Below, piece by piece: positions 12,231-25,364 of a stretch of DNA of 64,000 nt (position 1 is the stretch's first letter; every line of letters begins with the position of its first letter). The notes beneath the pieces are model-generated. The model was not told the DNA's origin. It made no database searches and saw nothing but the letters and a program-made list of their open reading frames with translations. The position numbers and the translations under genes were made by a program. The DNA is taken from contig NZ_AVCK01000063.1 of assembly GCF_000747155.1 (NCBI RefSeq), positions 1-64,000 of the forward strand. Reading direction: 5' to 3'. The DNA comes from Arenimonas metalli CF5-1 (GTDB lineage: Bacteria > Pseudomonadota > Gammaproteobacteria > Xanthomonadales > Xanthomonadaceae).

Positions 12231-12323
12231 TGGCGGAGTGAGAGGGATTCGAACCCTCGATCAGGCTTTTGACCCGATACTCCCTTAGCAGGGGAGCCCC
12301 TTCGGCCACTCGGGCATCACTCC
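12231..12323 (-). tRNA. tRNA-Ser (GCU)
   Basis: 93 nt with a long variable arm and encoded CCA. Acceptor GGAGTGA pairs with TCACTCC; anticodon loop CTGCTAA gives GCT. It lies 55 nt downstream of csrA, a common gammaproteobacterial arrangement. Confidence 0.96.
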
Positions 12324-12378
12324 GTTACGGACACCGACCCCACCCTCTCGGGCGAAACCGGCCGCATAGGATAGCCTT

Positions 12379-12597
12379 TCAATCGGGCTTCGGTAAACCC
12401 GCATCTGCGGCGGCGCCGGAGGGCGCATCGCCGTCGTCCTTTTGGATGCGCTGGAAGATTTCCTCGCGATGCACGGCCACGTCCTTGGGCGCCGTGATGC
12501 CGATCCGCACCTGGTTGCCCTTGACGCCCAGCACCGTCACGGTGACCGAGTCACCGATCATCAGGGTCTCTCCCACCCTACGCGTCAAAATAAGCAT
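12379..12597 (-). CDS. csrA: Carbon storage regulator CsrA (RsmA)
   Basis: 72 residues from ATG 12597, chosen for the invariant start [20 protein letters not shown] and a strong GGGAGGGAGAG Shine-Dalgarno. The RNA-contacting segments LTRRVGE and VAVHREEI (Arg44) are intact. CsrA is a dimeric RNA-binding protein that blocks or activates translation of target mRNAs. The Gly/Ala/Asp-rich C-terminal tail is about ten residues longer than in E. coli (61 aa), as is usual in xanthomonads. It follows alaS on the same strand with a 144-nt gap. Confidence 0.96.
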   Translation of the reverse strand: MLILTRRVGETLMIGDSVTVTVLGVKGNQVRIGITAPKDVAVHREEIFQRIQKDDGDAPSGAAADAGLPKPD

Positions 12598-12741
12598 TGC
12601 TCTCCCTCCCGATACGTCCCTGCACCGGCCCGCGCGACCCGATGGCTGCGCGCGGTTCCCAGCCGCAAGATGGCGGCGTTTTCCGATGGTAGTGCGCGGC
12701 CGGGCGGGGCGCAATGAAACGCGCCCCGCGCGCGGCAGGAC

Positions 12742-15405
<2,664 letters not shown>

Positions 15406-15570
15406 GGACGGCGAAAGGCTCTGGGAACTCGGAAGCGGGGCCGCGGCGCGACCTGCCCGCCCTGCCCTGCACATGCGGGGCGGAGCCGGGGATCACAAGC
15501 CAATGGCGTGGCCGCCAAGATTAGCAGCCCGGGGCCGGGGTCCGGACGCTTGGGCCGGGCGACCAGCGGG

Positions 15571-16065
15571 TCAGAAGCCGTCGGGGTCGTCCGGCTCTTC
15601 CGCCCGGCCGCGCACGGCACCGTAGGCGCCGCCTTGGTCGAATCCCCGCCGGAGCAGGAAATCCACGGCCTTGCGGCGCCTCGCGGGATCCGCCAGGTCG
15701 ACGGGCCGGAAGCGCTTGTCGATCAATGCCCTGGCCGAGGCCGCCCAGTCGGTCTCGCAGGCGTCGAGGGCCTGCAGCACGGCCTCCGCCGGCAGGCCAT
15801 GCCCGGCCAGCTCCTGGCGGATGCGCACCGGGCCATAGCCCGAATGCGCCCGGTCACGGGCGAAGGCCGTGGCAAACCTCAGATCGTCCTGGTAACCGAG
15901 GCCGGCCAGTTTCTCGATCGCCGCCTCGGCCTCTTCGGGATCGGCGCCGCGCAGCCCGAGCTTGCGCTTGAGGTCGCGGCGGGAGTGCTCCCGCCGCACC
16001 AGCAGCTCCAGCGCTTTCTGGTAAGCGTCCGGCTTCGGACGCTCGGGGCGGTCACCGAATCCCAT
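15571..16065 (-). CDS. recX: Regulatory protein RecX, RecA modulator
   Basis: 164 residues from ATG 16065. A GTG at 16125 would add 20 residues and overlap recA by 32 nt; the ATG has a GGGGCGAG ribosome site and I prefer it. The helical RecX repeats include LLVRREHSRRDLKRKL and GLGYQDDLRFATAFARDRAH, followed by GYGPVRIRQEL. RecX caps RecA filaments and limits recombination. It is 28 nt downstream of recA, so it is likely in the lexA-recA-recX transcript. Confidence 0.94.
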   Translation of the reverse strand: MGFGDRPERPKPDAYQKALELLVRREHSRRDLKRKLGLRGADPEEAEAAIEKLAGLGYQDDLRFATAFARDRAHSGYGPVRIRQELAGHGLPAEAVLQALDACETDWAASARALIDKRFRPVDLADPARRRKAVDFLLRRGFDQGGAYGAVRGRAEEPDDPDGF

Positions 16066-16093
16066 GCGCTCGCCCCGCGTCCCGCCTTCCGGC

Positions 16094-17128
<1,035 letters not shown>

Positions 17129-17310
17129 CGTCGGGTTCCTCGGGGGTTTGTTTTCAGGTGTTGCGAGGTTAGAGGGGCGGGGTCTCACGGACTGAGAACC
17201 GGCGGCTGGCCCTGAATCTGCGGGACCGGCGGCTTCCGCGGCAGCCGTTTCCGCCTCGATGCGCTGTAGGGAAAGCGACTTCTTCGGGCCGGACTTCTTG
17301 CCACCGAAGC

Positions 17311-17967
17311 TCAACGGTTCGGCCTTACGAGGCCGCAGTACAGTCCTTCGATCGCGAAGTCCTGGTCGGGCTTCACCACGATGGGCGCGTAGTCGGGGTT
17401 GCGGGGCAGGAGGCGGATGCCGTCCTTGCCAATCTTGAGCAGCTTCACGGTGATTTCCTCATCAATGCGGGCGACGACGATCTGGCCGCTGCGCGCGTCG
17501 TTGGTGCGGTGCACGCCGATCAGGTCGCCGTGCAGGATGCCTTCGTCGCGCATGGAGTCGCCCTTCACCTTCAGCAGGTAATCGGGCGCGGGCGAGAAGA
17601 AGACGCGATCGAGCAGGACCATGTCGTGAAGGCCGGCGTCGGCGCCGATGGGCAGGCCGGCCGCGACCTGGCCGAGCACGGGCAGGCGAAGGAGGTCGTC
17701 CCCGGCCGCGGGGACGAGGTCCGCGGCCGGGGACGACACGTTCTGGGGGGACGCCGCCGGCGACACCAGGCGGATGCCGCGGGCCTGCCCCGGCACGCGG
17801 CGGATGGCGCCGGCCTGCTCGAGGGCTTCCAGGTGGTACTGGGCCGCGCGCACGCCCTTGAAGCCGAAGGCATGGGCGATCTCGACCTGGGACGGCGGCA
17901 CGCCGTCGGCCTCGATGCGCTCGGTGATCATGGCCAGGATGGCCTGCTGGGTGTCGGTGATGTCCAT
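17311..17967 (-). CDS. lexA: SOS repressor LexA
   Basis: 218 residues. The N-terminal winged helix (residues ~1-70, [20 protein letters not shown]) binds the SOS box. The self-cleavage site is Ala103-Gly104 (QVAAGLP), and the Ser/Lys dyad is Ser138 (KGDSMRD) and Lys175 (EITVKLL), 37 residues apart as in E. coli. RecA filaments stimulate cleavage after DNA damage. The start codon overlaps a perfect LexA operator, so it is self-repressed and probably co-controls recA-recX. Confidence 0.97.
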   Translation of the reverse strand: MDITDTQQAILAMITERIEADGVPPSQVEIAHAFGFKGVRAAQYHLEALEQAGAIRRVPGQARGIRLVSPAASPQNVSSPAADLVPAAGDDLLRLPVLGQVAAGLPIGADAGLHDMVLLDRVFFSPAPDYLLKVKGDSMRDEGILHGDLIGVHRTNDARSGQIVVARIDEEITVKLLKIGKDGIRLLPRNPDYAPIVVKPDQDFAIEGLYCGLVRPNR

Positions 17968-17985
17968 TAGTAGTAATACTACTAA
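17967..17985. promoter_or_regulatory. LexA (SOS) operator of the lexA-recA-recX cluster
   Basis: TTAGTAGTAATACTACTAA is a perfect 19-bp palindrome matching TTAG-N6-TACTA, the LexA motif described in Xanthomonas and Xylella. Its first base is the A of the lexA ATG (minus strand), so bound LexA would also cover the start codon. Confidence 0.93.
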
Positions 17986-18023
17986 CGAACCTCCCTGCCC
18001 TGTCAAGCGGTTTTTGGCGCGGA

Positions 18024-18530
18024 CTAGCGGGCCAGCTCCAGCAGGCCGCGCAGCGCGGCTTCGACCGTCTGCCGGCGCACGGCTTCGCGGTCGCCGTCGA
18101 AGTGGAACAGTTCGGCCTTCGGATAGCCGCCGCGCCGCTTCCAGCCCAGCCAGACGGTGCCGACGGGCTTGCCGGGGCTGCCGCCGCCGGGGCCGGCGAT
18201 GCCGGTCACCGCCACCGCGATGCTCGCGCCTGAGGTGACCAGCGCGCCGGACACCATTTCCACCACGGTTTCCCGGCTCACCGCGCCGTGTTCGATCAGG
18301 GTTTCCGGCCGCACGCCCAGCAGCGCCTGCTTGGCCTCGTAGCTGTAGGCCGCCATGCCGCAGTCGAACCAGGCCGAGCAGCCCGGGATGTCGGTGATCA
18401 TCTTGGCGATCCAGCCGCCGGTGCAGCTCTCGGCCGTGGCCAGCATCAGGTGCCGGGCCTGGAGCGCGGCGCCCACCTGTTCGGCCAGGGCGTGCAGCAG
18501 GTCGTCTTCGGGGAGCGGTCGGGGGTCCAT
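18024..18530 (-). CDS. pncC: Nicotinamide-nucleotide amidohydrolase PncC (CinA C-terminal family)
   Basis: 168 residues, a stand-alone CinA C-terminal domain. Family signatures are ATAESCTGGWIAKMITDIPG, AVSRETVVEMV and AVTGIAGPGGGSPGKPVGTV. The enzyme deamidates nicotinamide mononucleotide to nicotinate mononucleotide in pyridine nucleotide salvage. It lies upstream of lexA on the same strand with 56 nt between, a common pairing, and is divergent from the BlaI-type regulator. Confidence 0.92.
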   Translation of the reverse strand: MDPRPLPEDDLLHALAEQVGAALQARHLMLATAESCTGGWIAKMITDIPGCSAWFDCGMAAYSYEAKQALLGVRPETLIEHGAVSRETVVEMVSGALVTSGASIAVAVTGIAGPGGGSPGKPVGTVWLGWKRRGGYPKAELFHFDGDREAVRRQTVEAALRGLLELAR

Positions 18531-18589
18531 GCGCCAAGCCTAGTCCGCGGCGCCGGACGTGGCTACCGGTCGCCGCCCGGGCGAGTCGC

Positions 18590-18632
18590 TTGACATGGCC
18601 GTTTACACCTGTAGTCTGGAGACAGGATTACA
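18590..18632 (+). promoter_or_regulatory. Promoter and dyad operator of the BlaI/M56 pair
   Basis: A TTGACA -35 (18590-18595) is followed after 16 bp by a weak -10 TAGTCT. An imperfect dyad TGTAGTC-N9-GATTACA (18610-18632) covers the -10 and start site. TGTA/TACA half-sites are what BlaI/MecI repressors use, so autorepression is likely. Confidence 0.6.
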
Positions 18633-18647
18633 GGCGTAGACAAACCC

Positions 18648-19016
18648 ATGCAGATCAGTGAAGCCGAAAGCGTCGTGATGGAAGTGCTCTGGCGCGGCAG
18701 CCCCCGCAGCTCGGAGGAAGTGATCGCCGAACTGGCCCGCGACCAGGACTGGCAGGTCTCCACCATCAAGACCCTGCTGGGTCGCCTGGTGAAGAAGGGC
18801 GCGGTGAAGGCGGCGAAGGACGGCCGGCGCTTCAGCTACTCGCCCGTGCTGACCCGCGAGGCCTGGGTCCGCGGCCAGAGCAGCAACCTGCTCGATCGTC
18901 TGTTCGACGGCCGGCTGGCGCCGCTGATCGCGCACTTCACCGAGAGCCACAAGCTTTCGCGCAAGGACATCGCCGACGTGAAGCGGCTGCTGGAGGAACT
19001 CGATGATGGCAAGTGA
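18648..19016 (+). CDS. BlaI/MecI/CopY-family transcriptional repressor
   Basis: 122 residues. The winged helix covers roughly residues 3-75 (ISEAESVVMEVLWRGSPRSS, QVSTIKTLLGRLVKKGAV), followed by a short helical dimerisation tail. These repressors leave the operator when a membrane M56 protease, here the overlapping next gene, is activated and cleaves or destabilises them. There is no strong Shine-Dalgarno before the ATG. The best-known targets are beta-lactamase genes, but none is adjacent, so the inducing signal is unknown. Confidence 0.88.
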   Translation: MQISEAESVVMEVLWRGSPRSSEEVIAELARDQDWQVSTIKTLLGRLVKKGAVKAAKDGRRFSYSPVLTREAWVRGQSSNLLDRLFDGRLAPLIAHFTESHKLSRKDIADVKRLLEELDDGK

Positions 19017-20205
19017 TGCCCTGGCGGAGCTGCTGCAGGCCACGGCCGCGATCACGTTCGCGCTGGTCCTGGTGCTGGGCCTGCGCAACCCGGTGCGCCG
19101 ATGGCTGGGGGCGCGGGCCGCCTACGGGCTGTGGGCCGTGGTGCCCCTGGCCGTGGTGGCCGTGCTGTTGCCGGCGCGGCGCGCCGAGCTTGCTCCCGCC
19201 GCCTTCGGCGAGGCCCGCGGTTTACTGGCGACCTTGCCCGCCGCCGCCGAGGCCAGCGCCCTGTTGACGCCTGGATTGCTGGCGCTGTGGCTGCTCGGCG
19301 CCACGTCGCTGGCGCTGCTGATGCGGGTGCGCCAACGCCGATTCACCCGCGGCGTGGCGCGCCAACCGGAACGCGACCATGACCTGTCGGGGTGGGCGGC
19401 GCCCGCCGTCGTTGGCCTGCTCCGTCCGCGCATCGTGCTGCCGTCCGACTTCAGCGCCCGCTACACGCCCGACGAGCAACAGCTGGTCATCGCCCACGAG
19501 CAGCTGCACATCGAGCGCGGCGACATCCCCGCGCAGGCGCTGGCCTCACTGCTGCGCTGCCTGTTCTGGTTCCACCCGCTGGTGCACGTCGCCGCGACGC
19601 GCTTCCGCTTCGACCAGGAACTGGCCTGCGATGCGGCGGTACTGGCGCGATTCCCGGGCGCGCGACGCCGCTACGGCGACGCCATGCTCAAGACCCAACT
19701 GGCCGGTTTCGGCCTCCCCGTGGGCTGCCACTGGCAGTCCTGCCATCCCCTGAAGGAGAGAGTCCGCATGCTCAAGCAAACCCTTCCCGGCCCGCGTCGC
19801 CGCGGCGTCGCCTCGGCATTGGTCCTCGCGTTGGCCGCGGCCACGAGCCTGGCTGCCTGGGCCGCGCAACCGGCGACGCCCGCGCCCGAGGCCAAGCCCC
19901 TGAAGGCCCTGACGAACGATGATGTCCTGGATCCCCCGAAGTATCCGGCGGAGGCGATCGCCAGGGGCCTGGGTGGCCTGGTGGTCCTGGACGTGCTGGT
20001 GGGCGTGGATGGCGTGCCCAAGGAAATCAAGGTGCACCAGCCGTCCACCGACGGCGTGTTCGACCAGGCGGCCGTCGATGCGGCCTGGAACTGGCGCTTC
20101 AACGCCGGCCGGAACGGTGCGCGAGGCGAGAAGGTGGAGGGCTGGGTCCGCGTCCCGGTCAACTTCAGCCCCGACAAGCCGGCCGACGAGGCGACCGCAG
20201 GCTGA
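19003..20205 (+). CDS. BlaR1-like M56 membrane metallopeptidase with TonB C-terminal domain
   Basis: 400 residues; start ATG 19003 (or the adjacent ATG 19006), overlapping the end of the BlaI gene by 14 nt. About four membrane segments occur (e.g. AVVPLAVVAVLLP, LLALWLLGATSLALLM, and LVLALAAATSLAAWAAQ near residue 275). The M56 zinc site is HEQLH with downstream DQELACD. Residues ~305-390 form a TonB C-terminal domain (PPKYPAEAIARGLGGLVVLD, AAWNWRFNAG) in place of the penicillin-binding sensor of BlaR1. It probably signals across the membrane to BlaI by proteolysis; the stimulus is not evident. Confidence 0.85.
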   Translation: MMASDALAELLQATAAITFALVLVLGLRNPVRRWLGARAAYGLWAVVPLAVVAVLLPARRAELAPAAFGEARGLLATLPAAAEASALLTPGLLALWLLGATSLALLMRVRQRRFTRGVARQPERDHDLSGWAAPAVVGLLRPRIVLPSDFSARYTPDEQQLVIAHEQLHIERGDIPAQALASLLRCLFWFHPLVHVAATRFRFDQELACDAAVLARFPGARRRYGDAMLKTQLAGFGLPVGCHWQSCHPLKERVRMLKQTLPGPRRRGVASALVLALAAATSLAAWAAQPATPAPEAKPLKALTNDDVLDPPKYPAEAIARGLGGLVVLDVLVGVDGVPKEIKVHQPSTDGVFDQAAVDAAWNWRFNAGRNGARGEKVEGWVRVPVNFSPDKPADEATAG

Positions 20206-20337
20206 GCCACGCGGCCGGGCCGGCCCTGCGGCCCGCCCGGCCACGGCATCCCGCGGGGCAGGCCGCGGGCGCATGCGGCACAATGCAGCGGTCTCGACGG
20301 CCGGTCCTTCGCCGTCCTCCCCTTACTGCCTGCCTTC

Positions 20338-22920
20338 ATGTCCACGCCTGATCCGAACAGCCCCGCCCACACGCCGCTGATGCGCCAGTTCTTCGCCGCC
20401 AAGGCGGAGCATCCCGACATCCTGCTGTTCTTCCGGATGGGCGACTTCTACGAGCTGTTCTACGACGACGCCCGCAAGGCCGCGCGCCTGCTCGACATCA
20501 CCCTGACCCAACGCGGCGCCTCGGCCGGTTCACCGATCCCGATGGCCGGCGTGCCGGTGCATGCAATGGAGGGTTACCTGGCGCGGCTGGTGGCGCTGGG
20601 CGAATCGGTGGCGATCTGCGAGCAGATCGGTGATCCCGCCGCGTCCAAGGGCCTGGTCGAACGCAAGGTCGTCCGCATCGTCACCCCCGGCACCGTCACC
20701 GACGAGGCGCTGCTGCAGGAGCGGCGCGACACGCTGCTGCTGGCGGTCTCGCGCGGGAGGCACGGCTATGGCATCGCGTGGGCCGACCTCGCGGGCGGCC
20801 GTTTCCTGGTCTCGGAAGTCGCCACCGAAGACCAGCTCACCGCCGAACTCGCCCGCCTCGATCCCGCGGAAATCCTGCTGCCCGACGAGGATGGCTGGCC
20901 AACCGCCGTCACCGCGCTGCCCGGCCTGCGCCGCCGGCCGCCGTGGGGCTTCGACGCCGACGCCTGCCGCCGCCAGCTGCTGCGCTTCTTCGCGCTGCAC
21001 GACCTCACCGGCTTCGGGCTGGAGGACAAGCCGCTGGCGATCGGCGCCGCGGGCGCCCTGCTGGCCTACGTCGAGGAGACCCAGAAGCAGCGCCTGCCGC
21101 ACCTGACCGCCATCGCCTTCGAGTCGGCCGACGACGGCATCGCCATCAACGCCGCCACCCGCCGCCACCTCGAGCTCGACAGCCGCACCGACGGCCGCGT
21201 CGAGCACACGCTGCTGGGCGTGCTCGACGCCAGCATCAGCCCGATGGGCGGCCGCCTGCTTCGCCGCTGGCTCAATCGCCCGCTGCGCGACCGGCAGGTG
21301 CTTGGCGAGCGCCACCACGCCGTCGCCACCTTCATTGCCTCGGCTGCCGGCGACGAGCTCCGCGAGCGCTTCCGCGGACTGGGCGACGTCGAACGCATTC
21401 TTTCCCGCGTGGCCCTGCGCTCGGCGCGGCCCCGCGACCTGTCCACGCTGCGCGACGGACTGGGCATGCTGCCTGCGCTGCGCGCAGTACTGGCGCCGCT
21501 GGATTCGCCGCGCCTGCAGGCGCTGGCGGCCGAGCTCGGCGAACACGCGGGCCACGCCGCCCTGCTGGCCTCGGCCATCATCCCGCAGCCGCCGGTGCTG
21601 CTGCGCGACGGCGGCGTCATCGCCGGGGGCTTCGACGCGGAACTCGACGAGCTGCGCACGCTGTCCACGAACGCCGACCAGTTCCTGGTCGACCTCGAGG
21701 CCCGCGAGAAGGCCGCCACCGGCATCGCCACGCTGAAGGTCGGCTACAACCGCGTGCACGGCTATTTCATCGAGATCAGCAAGGGGCAGTCGGACCGGGC
21801 GCCCACGCACTACACGCGCCGGCAGACCCTGACCGGCGCCGAGCGCTACATCACCGAAGAGCTGAAGGCCTTCGAGGACAAGGTGCTCAGCGCCCGCGAG
21901 CGCTCGCTGGCGCGCGAGAAGCTGCTTTACGAGCAGCTGCTGGACGCCCTGAACGAGCAGCTGGAATCGCTCAAGCGCTGCGCCGCGGCGCTGGCCGAGC
22001 TCGACGTGCTGGCCGCCTTCGCCGAACGCGCGCAGGCGCTTGACTGGTCGCAGCCCGAACTCACCGACGCGCCCGGCCTCCGGATCGAACGCGGTCGCCA
22101 CCCGGTGGTCGAGGCCGTGCGCAGCGAGCCCTTCGAGCCCAACGACCTGGTGCTGGACGACGGCCGCCGCATGCTGGTCATCACCGGCCCGAACATGGGC
22201 GGCAAGAGCACCTACATGCGCCAGAACGCGCTGATCGTGCTGCTGGCCCACGTGGGCAGCTTCGTGCCCGCGGCGCGCGCGGTGATCGGGCCGATCGACC
22301 GCATCCTCACCCGCATCGGCGCCGGCGACGACCTGGCGCGCGGGCAGTCGACCTTCATGGTCGAGATGGCCGAGACCAGCTACATCCTCCACCACGCCAC
22401 CGCGAACTCGCTGGTGCTGATGGACGAGATCGGCCGCGGCACCTCAACCTACGACGGCCTGGCCCTGGCCGAGGCCTGCGCGCGGCACCTCGCGCACGCC
22501 AACCGTGCCTACACGCTGTTCGCGACCCATTATTTCGAGCTGACCGCGCTGGCCGAGCCCGGCAGCGGCATCGCCAACGTGCACCTGGACGCGATCGAGC
22601 ACGGCGACAAGCTGGTGTTCATGCACGCGGTCAAGGACGGCCCGGCCAACCGCAGCTTCGGCCTGCAGGTGGCGGCGCTGGCCGGTCTGCCGCGCACGGT
22701 GGTCGAGCAGGCGCGGCGCACCCTGGTCGAACTTGAGCAACGCGGCGCGCCGCACGCGGTGGCGGAGATGAGCCCGGTGGCGCTGGAATCGCCGCAGCAG
22801 TTCGGGCTGTTCGCGCCGGCGCCCTCGCCGGCGCTGGAGGCGCTGGCCGCGATCGATCCGGACGAGCTCACGCCGAAGCAGGCGCTTGAAGCGCTGTACC
22901 GGCTGAAGCTGCTGCGCTGA
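20338..22920 (+). CDS. mutS: DNA mismatch repair protein MutS
   Basis: 860 residues (E. coli 853). The mismatch-reading motif is present near the N-terminus ([15 protein letters not shown], with the intercalating Phe and Glu of F-x-E). The lever/clamp region contains [15 protein letters not shown]. The C-terminal ATPase has Walker [14 protein letters not shown] and Walker [17 protein letters not shown]. MutS recognises mismatches and recruits MutL. It is transcribed alone, with 132 nt upstream; no SOS box was seen. Confidence 0.98.
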   Translation: MSTPDPNSPAHTPLMRQFFAAKAEHPDILLFFRMGDFYELFYDDARKAARLLDITLTQRGASAGSPIPMAGVPVHAMEGYLARLVALGESVAICEQIGDPAASKGLVERKVVRIVTPGTVTDEALLQERRDTLLLAVSRGRHGYGIAWADLAGGRFLVSEVATEDQLTAELARLDPAEILLPDEDGWPTAVTALPGLRRRPPWGFDADACRRQLLRFFALHDLTGFGLEDKPLAIGAAGALLAYVEETQKQRLPHLTAIAFESADDGIAINAATRRHLELDSRTDGRVEHTLLGVLDASISPMGGRLLRRWLNRPLRDRQVLGERHHAVATFIASAAGDELRERFRGLGDVERILSRVALRSARPRDLSTLRDGLGMLPALRAVLAPLDSPRLQALAAELGEHAGHAALLASAIIPQPPVLLRDGGVIAGGFDAELDELRTLSTNADQFLVDLEAREKAATGIATLKVGYNRVHGYFIEISKGQSDRAPTHYTRRQTLTGAERYITEELKAFEDKVLSARERSLAREKLLYEQLLDALNEQLESLKRCAAALAELDVLAAFAERAQALDWSQPELTDAPGLRIERGRHPVVEAVRSEPFEPNDLVLDDGRRMLVITGPNMGGKSTYMRQNALIVLLAHVGSFVPAARAVIGPIDRILTRIGAGDDLARGQSTFMVEMAETSYILHHATANSLVLMDEIGRGTSTYDGLALAEACARHLAHANRAYTLFATHYFELTALAEPGSGIANVHLDAIEHGDKLVFMHAVKDGPANRSFGLQVAALAGLPRTVVEQARRTLVELEQRGAPHAVAEMSPVALESPQQFGLFAPAPSPALEALAAIDPDELTPKQALEALYRLKLLR

Positions 22921-23086
22921 CGCGATCGCGCTGAAGCCGCGGCGCCGACAGGTTTTGCGGCGGGACGCTCACGGCACCCCGGTCCCCGCGCCGGCCCGCG
23001 AAACGCGACCGACGTCAACGGCCCGGGGACACGAGGTTTGCTAGGGTGGCCTCTTCCCCGCCACCTGAACCTCCCGGAGCGCCTGC

Positions 23087-24394
23087 ATGACCCGCCGAAC
23101 CCTCGCCCTCGCCGTTTCCCTGTTCGCCGCCTCGCTGGGAGCGCAGGCCCAGACCGTGGTCGTGCAGGCCGGCCAACTGCTCGATCGCCCGGGCCAGGCG
23201 CCGCGGGGCGCCGCGACGCTCTTCATCCGCGACGGCAAGGTCGAGCAGGTGCGCGACGGCCACCTCGACGCCGCCGCCTTCGGCGCGCCGGCCGACACGC
23301 GCGTCGTCTACCTGCGCCGGCACTTCGTGCTGCCCGGCCTGATCGACAGCCACGTGCACCTGACCAACGACCTCGGCGGCCTCGCCGGCCAGCTGGCCGA
23401 AGTGCAGCGCAGCCCCGCCGACAACGCGCTCGAAGCCGCCGCCAACGCCCGCAAGACGCTGCTGGCCGGCTTCACCACGGTGCGCAACCTGGGCGACGGC
23501 GACGGCGAGATCCGCGCACTGCGCGATGCCATCGCCGCGGGCAAGCTGCCCGGCCCGCGCATCCTCACGGCCAACACTTCGATCTCGGCCACGGCCGGCC
23601 ATGGCGACCCGCGCCTGGGCTACCGCGCCGACCTGCACGACGCGCTCGACACCGGCGGCAACGTCTGCGACGGCGTCGAAAGCTGCCGCCGCGCCGTGCG
23701 CCGCCAGGTCGCGGAGGGCGCCGACGTGATCAAGCTGCTGATCACCGGCGGCGTGAACAGCCGCATCGGCGCCGGCCTCGGCGCGCAGATGTTCGAGGAC
23801 GAGGCGCGCGCGGTGGTCGAAACCTCGCGCATGTACGGCAAGAAGGTGGCGGTGCACGCGCACGGTGCCGACGGCATCAACCTCGCCCTGCGCCTGGGCG
23901 TGGACTCGATCGAGCACGGCACGCTGCTGGACAAGGAAGGCCTGCGCCTGTTCCGCGAAAGCGGCGCGTATTACGTGCCGACCCTGTCGACGGTGAACGG
24001 CTATCGCGAGCGGCTCGCCGCCAACCCCGACGCCTACCGGGGCGACGTGCTGGCCAAGATCCGCTGGCGCATCGACATCACCGGCAAGGCGCTGGAGAAC
24101 GCGGTGCCGGCCGGCGTGAAGATCGCCTTCGGCACCGACGCCGGCGTCAGCCTGCACGGCCGCAACGCCGACGAATTCGAACTGATGGTGGCGCACGGCA
24201 TGACGCCGGCGCAGGCGATCGTCGCCGCCACCCGCAACGCGGCCGACCTGCTCGGGCTGGGCGATCGCATCGGCAGCCTCGAGCCCGGCAAGCAGGCCGA
24301 CCTGATCGCGGTGTCCGGCAACCCGCTGGAGGACGTCACCGTGCTGAAGAAGGTGGACGTGGTGATGAAGGGCGGCGAAGTCCAGGCGCCCTGA
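23087..24394 (+). CDS. Exported amidohydrolase (imidazolonepropionase/Xaa-Pro dipeptidase-like)
   Basis: 435 residues with an N-terminal signal peptide (LALAVSLFAASLGAQA, cut near residue 22), so probably periplasmic. The amidohydrolase metal site is visible: HVH in LPGLIDSHVHL, a candidate carboxylated Lys in ADVIKLLITGG, His in KVAVHAHGAD, His in SIEHGTL and Asp in AFGTDAGVS. The C-terminus returns to the beta-sandwich (GSLEPGKQADLIAV). This group includes dipeptidases and other amide-bond hydrolases; the substrate cannot be read from sequence. It follows mutS by 166 nt and converges on hslR. Confidence 0.85.
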   Translation: MTRRTLALAVSLFAASLGAQAQTVVVQAGQLLDRPGQAPRGAATLFIRDGKVEQVRDGHLDAAAFGAPADTRVVYLRRHFVLPGLIDSHVHLTNDLGGLAGQLAEVQRSPADNALEAAANARKTLLAGFTTVRNLGDGDGEIRALRDAIAAGKLPGPRILTANTSISATAGHGDPRLGYRADLHDALDTGGNVCDGVESCRRAVRRQVAEGADVIKLLITGGVNSRIGAGLGAQMFEDEARAVVETSRMYGKKVAVHAHGADGINLALRLGVDSIEHGTLLDKEGLRLFRESGAYYVPTLSTVNGYRERLAANPDAYRGDVLAKIRWRIDITGKALENAVPAGVKIAFGTDAGVSLHGRNADEFELMVAHGMTPAQAIVAATRNAADLLGLGDRIGSLEPGKQADLIAVSGNPLEDVTVLKKVDVVMKGGEVQAP

Positions 24395-24401
24395 GCGCGC
24401 C

Positions 24402-24806
24402 TCAAAGCGCGTCGAGGTCACCCAGCGCCTGGATCAGCCGGCGCGCGCGTTTGTCCGGCTTGCCGGCGGGCGCGCGGTAGCCGGCGTTGGCGGCGCGCCG
24501 CTCCTCGGCGAGCCGCAGGCGCTGTTCGCGCGAGGCCTCGGATTCCGCGTACAGCGCCTGCGCCACCGGCGCCGGGCCGCGTCGCTCGCTCAGCCCCAGC
24601 ACCTGCACTTCGAAAAGATCCTCGCCGCGGCGCAGCGTCAGCTGCTCGCCGCCCTTGAGCAGGCGCGAGGCCTTCGCGCCCTGCCCCTGCACTTCGACCT
24701 TGCCGCCTTCGATCGCCTGCTTGGCCAGCGCGCGCGTCTTGTAGAAGCGCGCCGCCCACAGCCAGATGTCGAGCCGCACCGCGGCCAGCGTTTCCGGTTT
24801 TTCCAT
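24402..24806 (-). CDS. hslR: Ribosome-associated heat shock protein Hsp15 (S4 domain)
   Basis: 134 residues. An S4 RNA-binding domain occupies ~10-70 (VRLDIWLWAARFYKTRALAK, AIEGGKVEVQG), followed by a charged, Arg/Lys-rich tail as in Hsp15. In E. coli the protein binds free 50S subunits carrying a stalled peptidyl-tRNA and aids their recycling. It is alone on the minus strand, convergent with the amidohydrolase (7 nt apart) and upstream of the rplS operon end. Confidence 0.88.
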   Translation of the reverse strand: MEKPETLAAVRLDIWLWAARFYKTRALAKQAIEGGKVEVQGQGAKASRLLKGGEQLTLRRGEDLFEVQVLGLSERRGPAPVAQALYAESEASREQRLRLAEERRAANAGYRAPAGKPDKRARRLIQALGDLDAL

Positions 24807-24841
24807 GCCCTGATCCTAGCGCCTCGCGGTCGCGGCACACC

Positions 24842-24871
24842 AATGCAAACGGCCGCCTTTCGGCGGCCGTT
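24842..24871 (-). terminator. Intrinsic terminator of the rpsP-rimM-trmD-rplS operon
   Basis: Minus strand: a 10-bp stem AACGGCCGCC..GGCGGCCGTT with a GAAA loop just after the rplS stop, followed by a short, imperfect T run. Confidence 0.75.
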
Positions 24872-24892
24872 CGGGGTGCAGCCAGGCGGCGA

Positions 24893-25249
24893 TTACTCGC
24901 CCTGGTAGCCCAGGTCTTCCTTGATGCGCGCCTTCTTGCCTTCCAGGCCACGCAGGTAGTACAGCTTGCCGGCGCGGACCTTGCCGCGGCGCTTCACCGT
25001 CAGCGAGTCAATGATCGGGCTGTGGGTCTGGAAGACGCGCTCGACGCCGAAGCCGTGCGAGATCTTGCGCACGGTGAAGGCGGAGTTGAGGCCGGCGTTC
25101 TTGATGGCGATGACCACGCCTTCATAGGCCTGGACGCGCTCGCGGTTGCCTTCCTTGACCTTGACGTTGACCACGACGGTGTCGCCGGGACCAAACGCGG
25201 GCAGCTTGCGCTGCGACTGCTCTTGCTCGAACTGCTGCAGGAAATTCAT
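24893..25249 (-). CDS. rplS: 50S ribosomal protein L19
   Basis: 118 residues from ATG 25249 ([20 protein letters not shown]). Family signatures include [31 protein letters not shown] and [13 protein letters not shown]19 lies at the 30S-50S interface. It is the last gene of rpsP-rimM-trmD-rplS; the 115-nt gap to trmD may hold a separate promoter. Confidence 0.98.
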   Translation of the reverse strand: MNFLQQFEQEQSQRKLPAFGPGDTVVVNVKVKEGNRERVQAYEGVVIAIKNAGLNSAFTVRKISHGFGVERVFQTHSPIIDSLTVKRRGKVRAGKLYYLRGLEGKKARIKEDLGYQGE

Positions 25250-25364
25250 GGTTACACGCCTCTGATATTTATTGGATGTGCGCGCCAGAGGCCCGGTGAC
25301 CGTGCTTGGCTTTGGAAAAGTTAGCGGGTAAGTATAGCCCGCCAAGCCCTTGAAGGGGAAGGGG

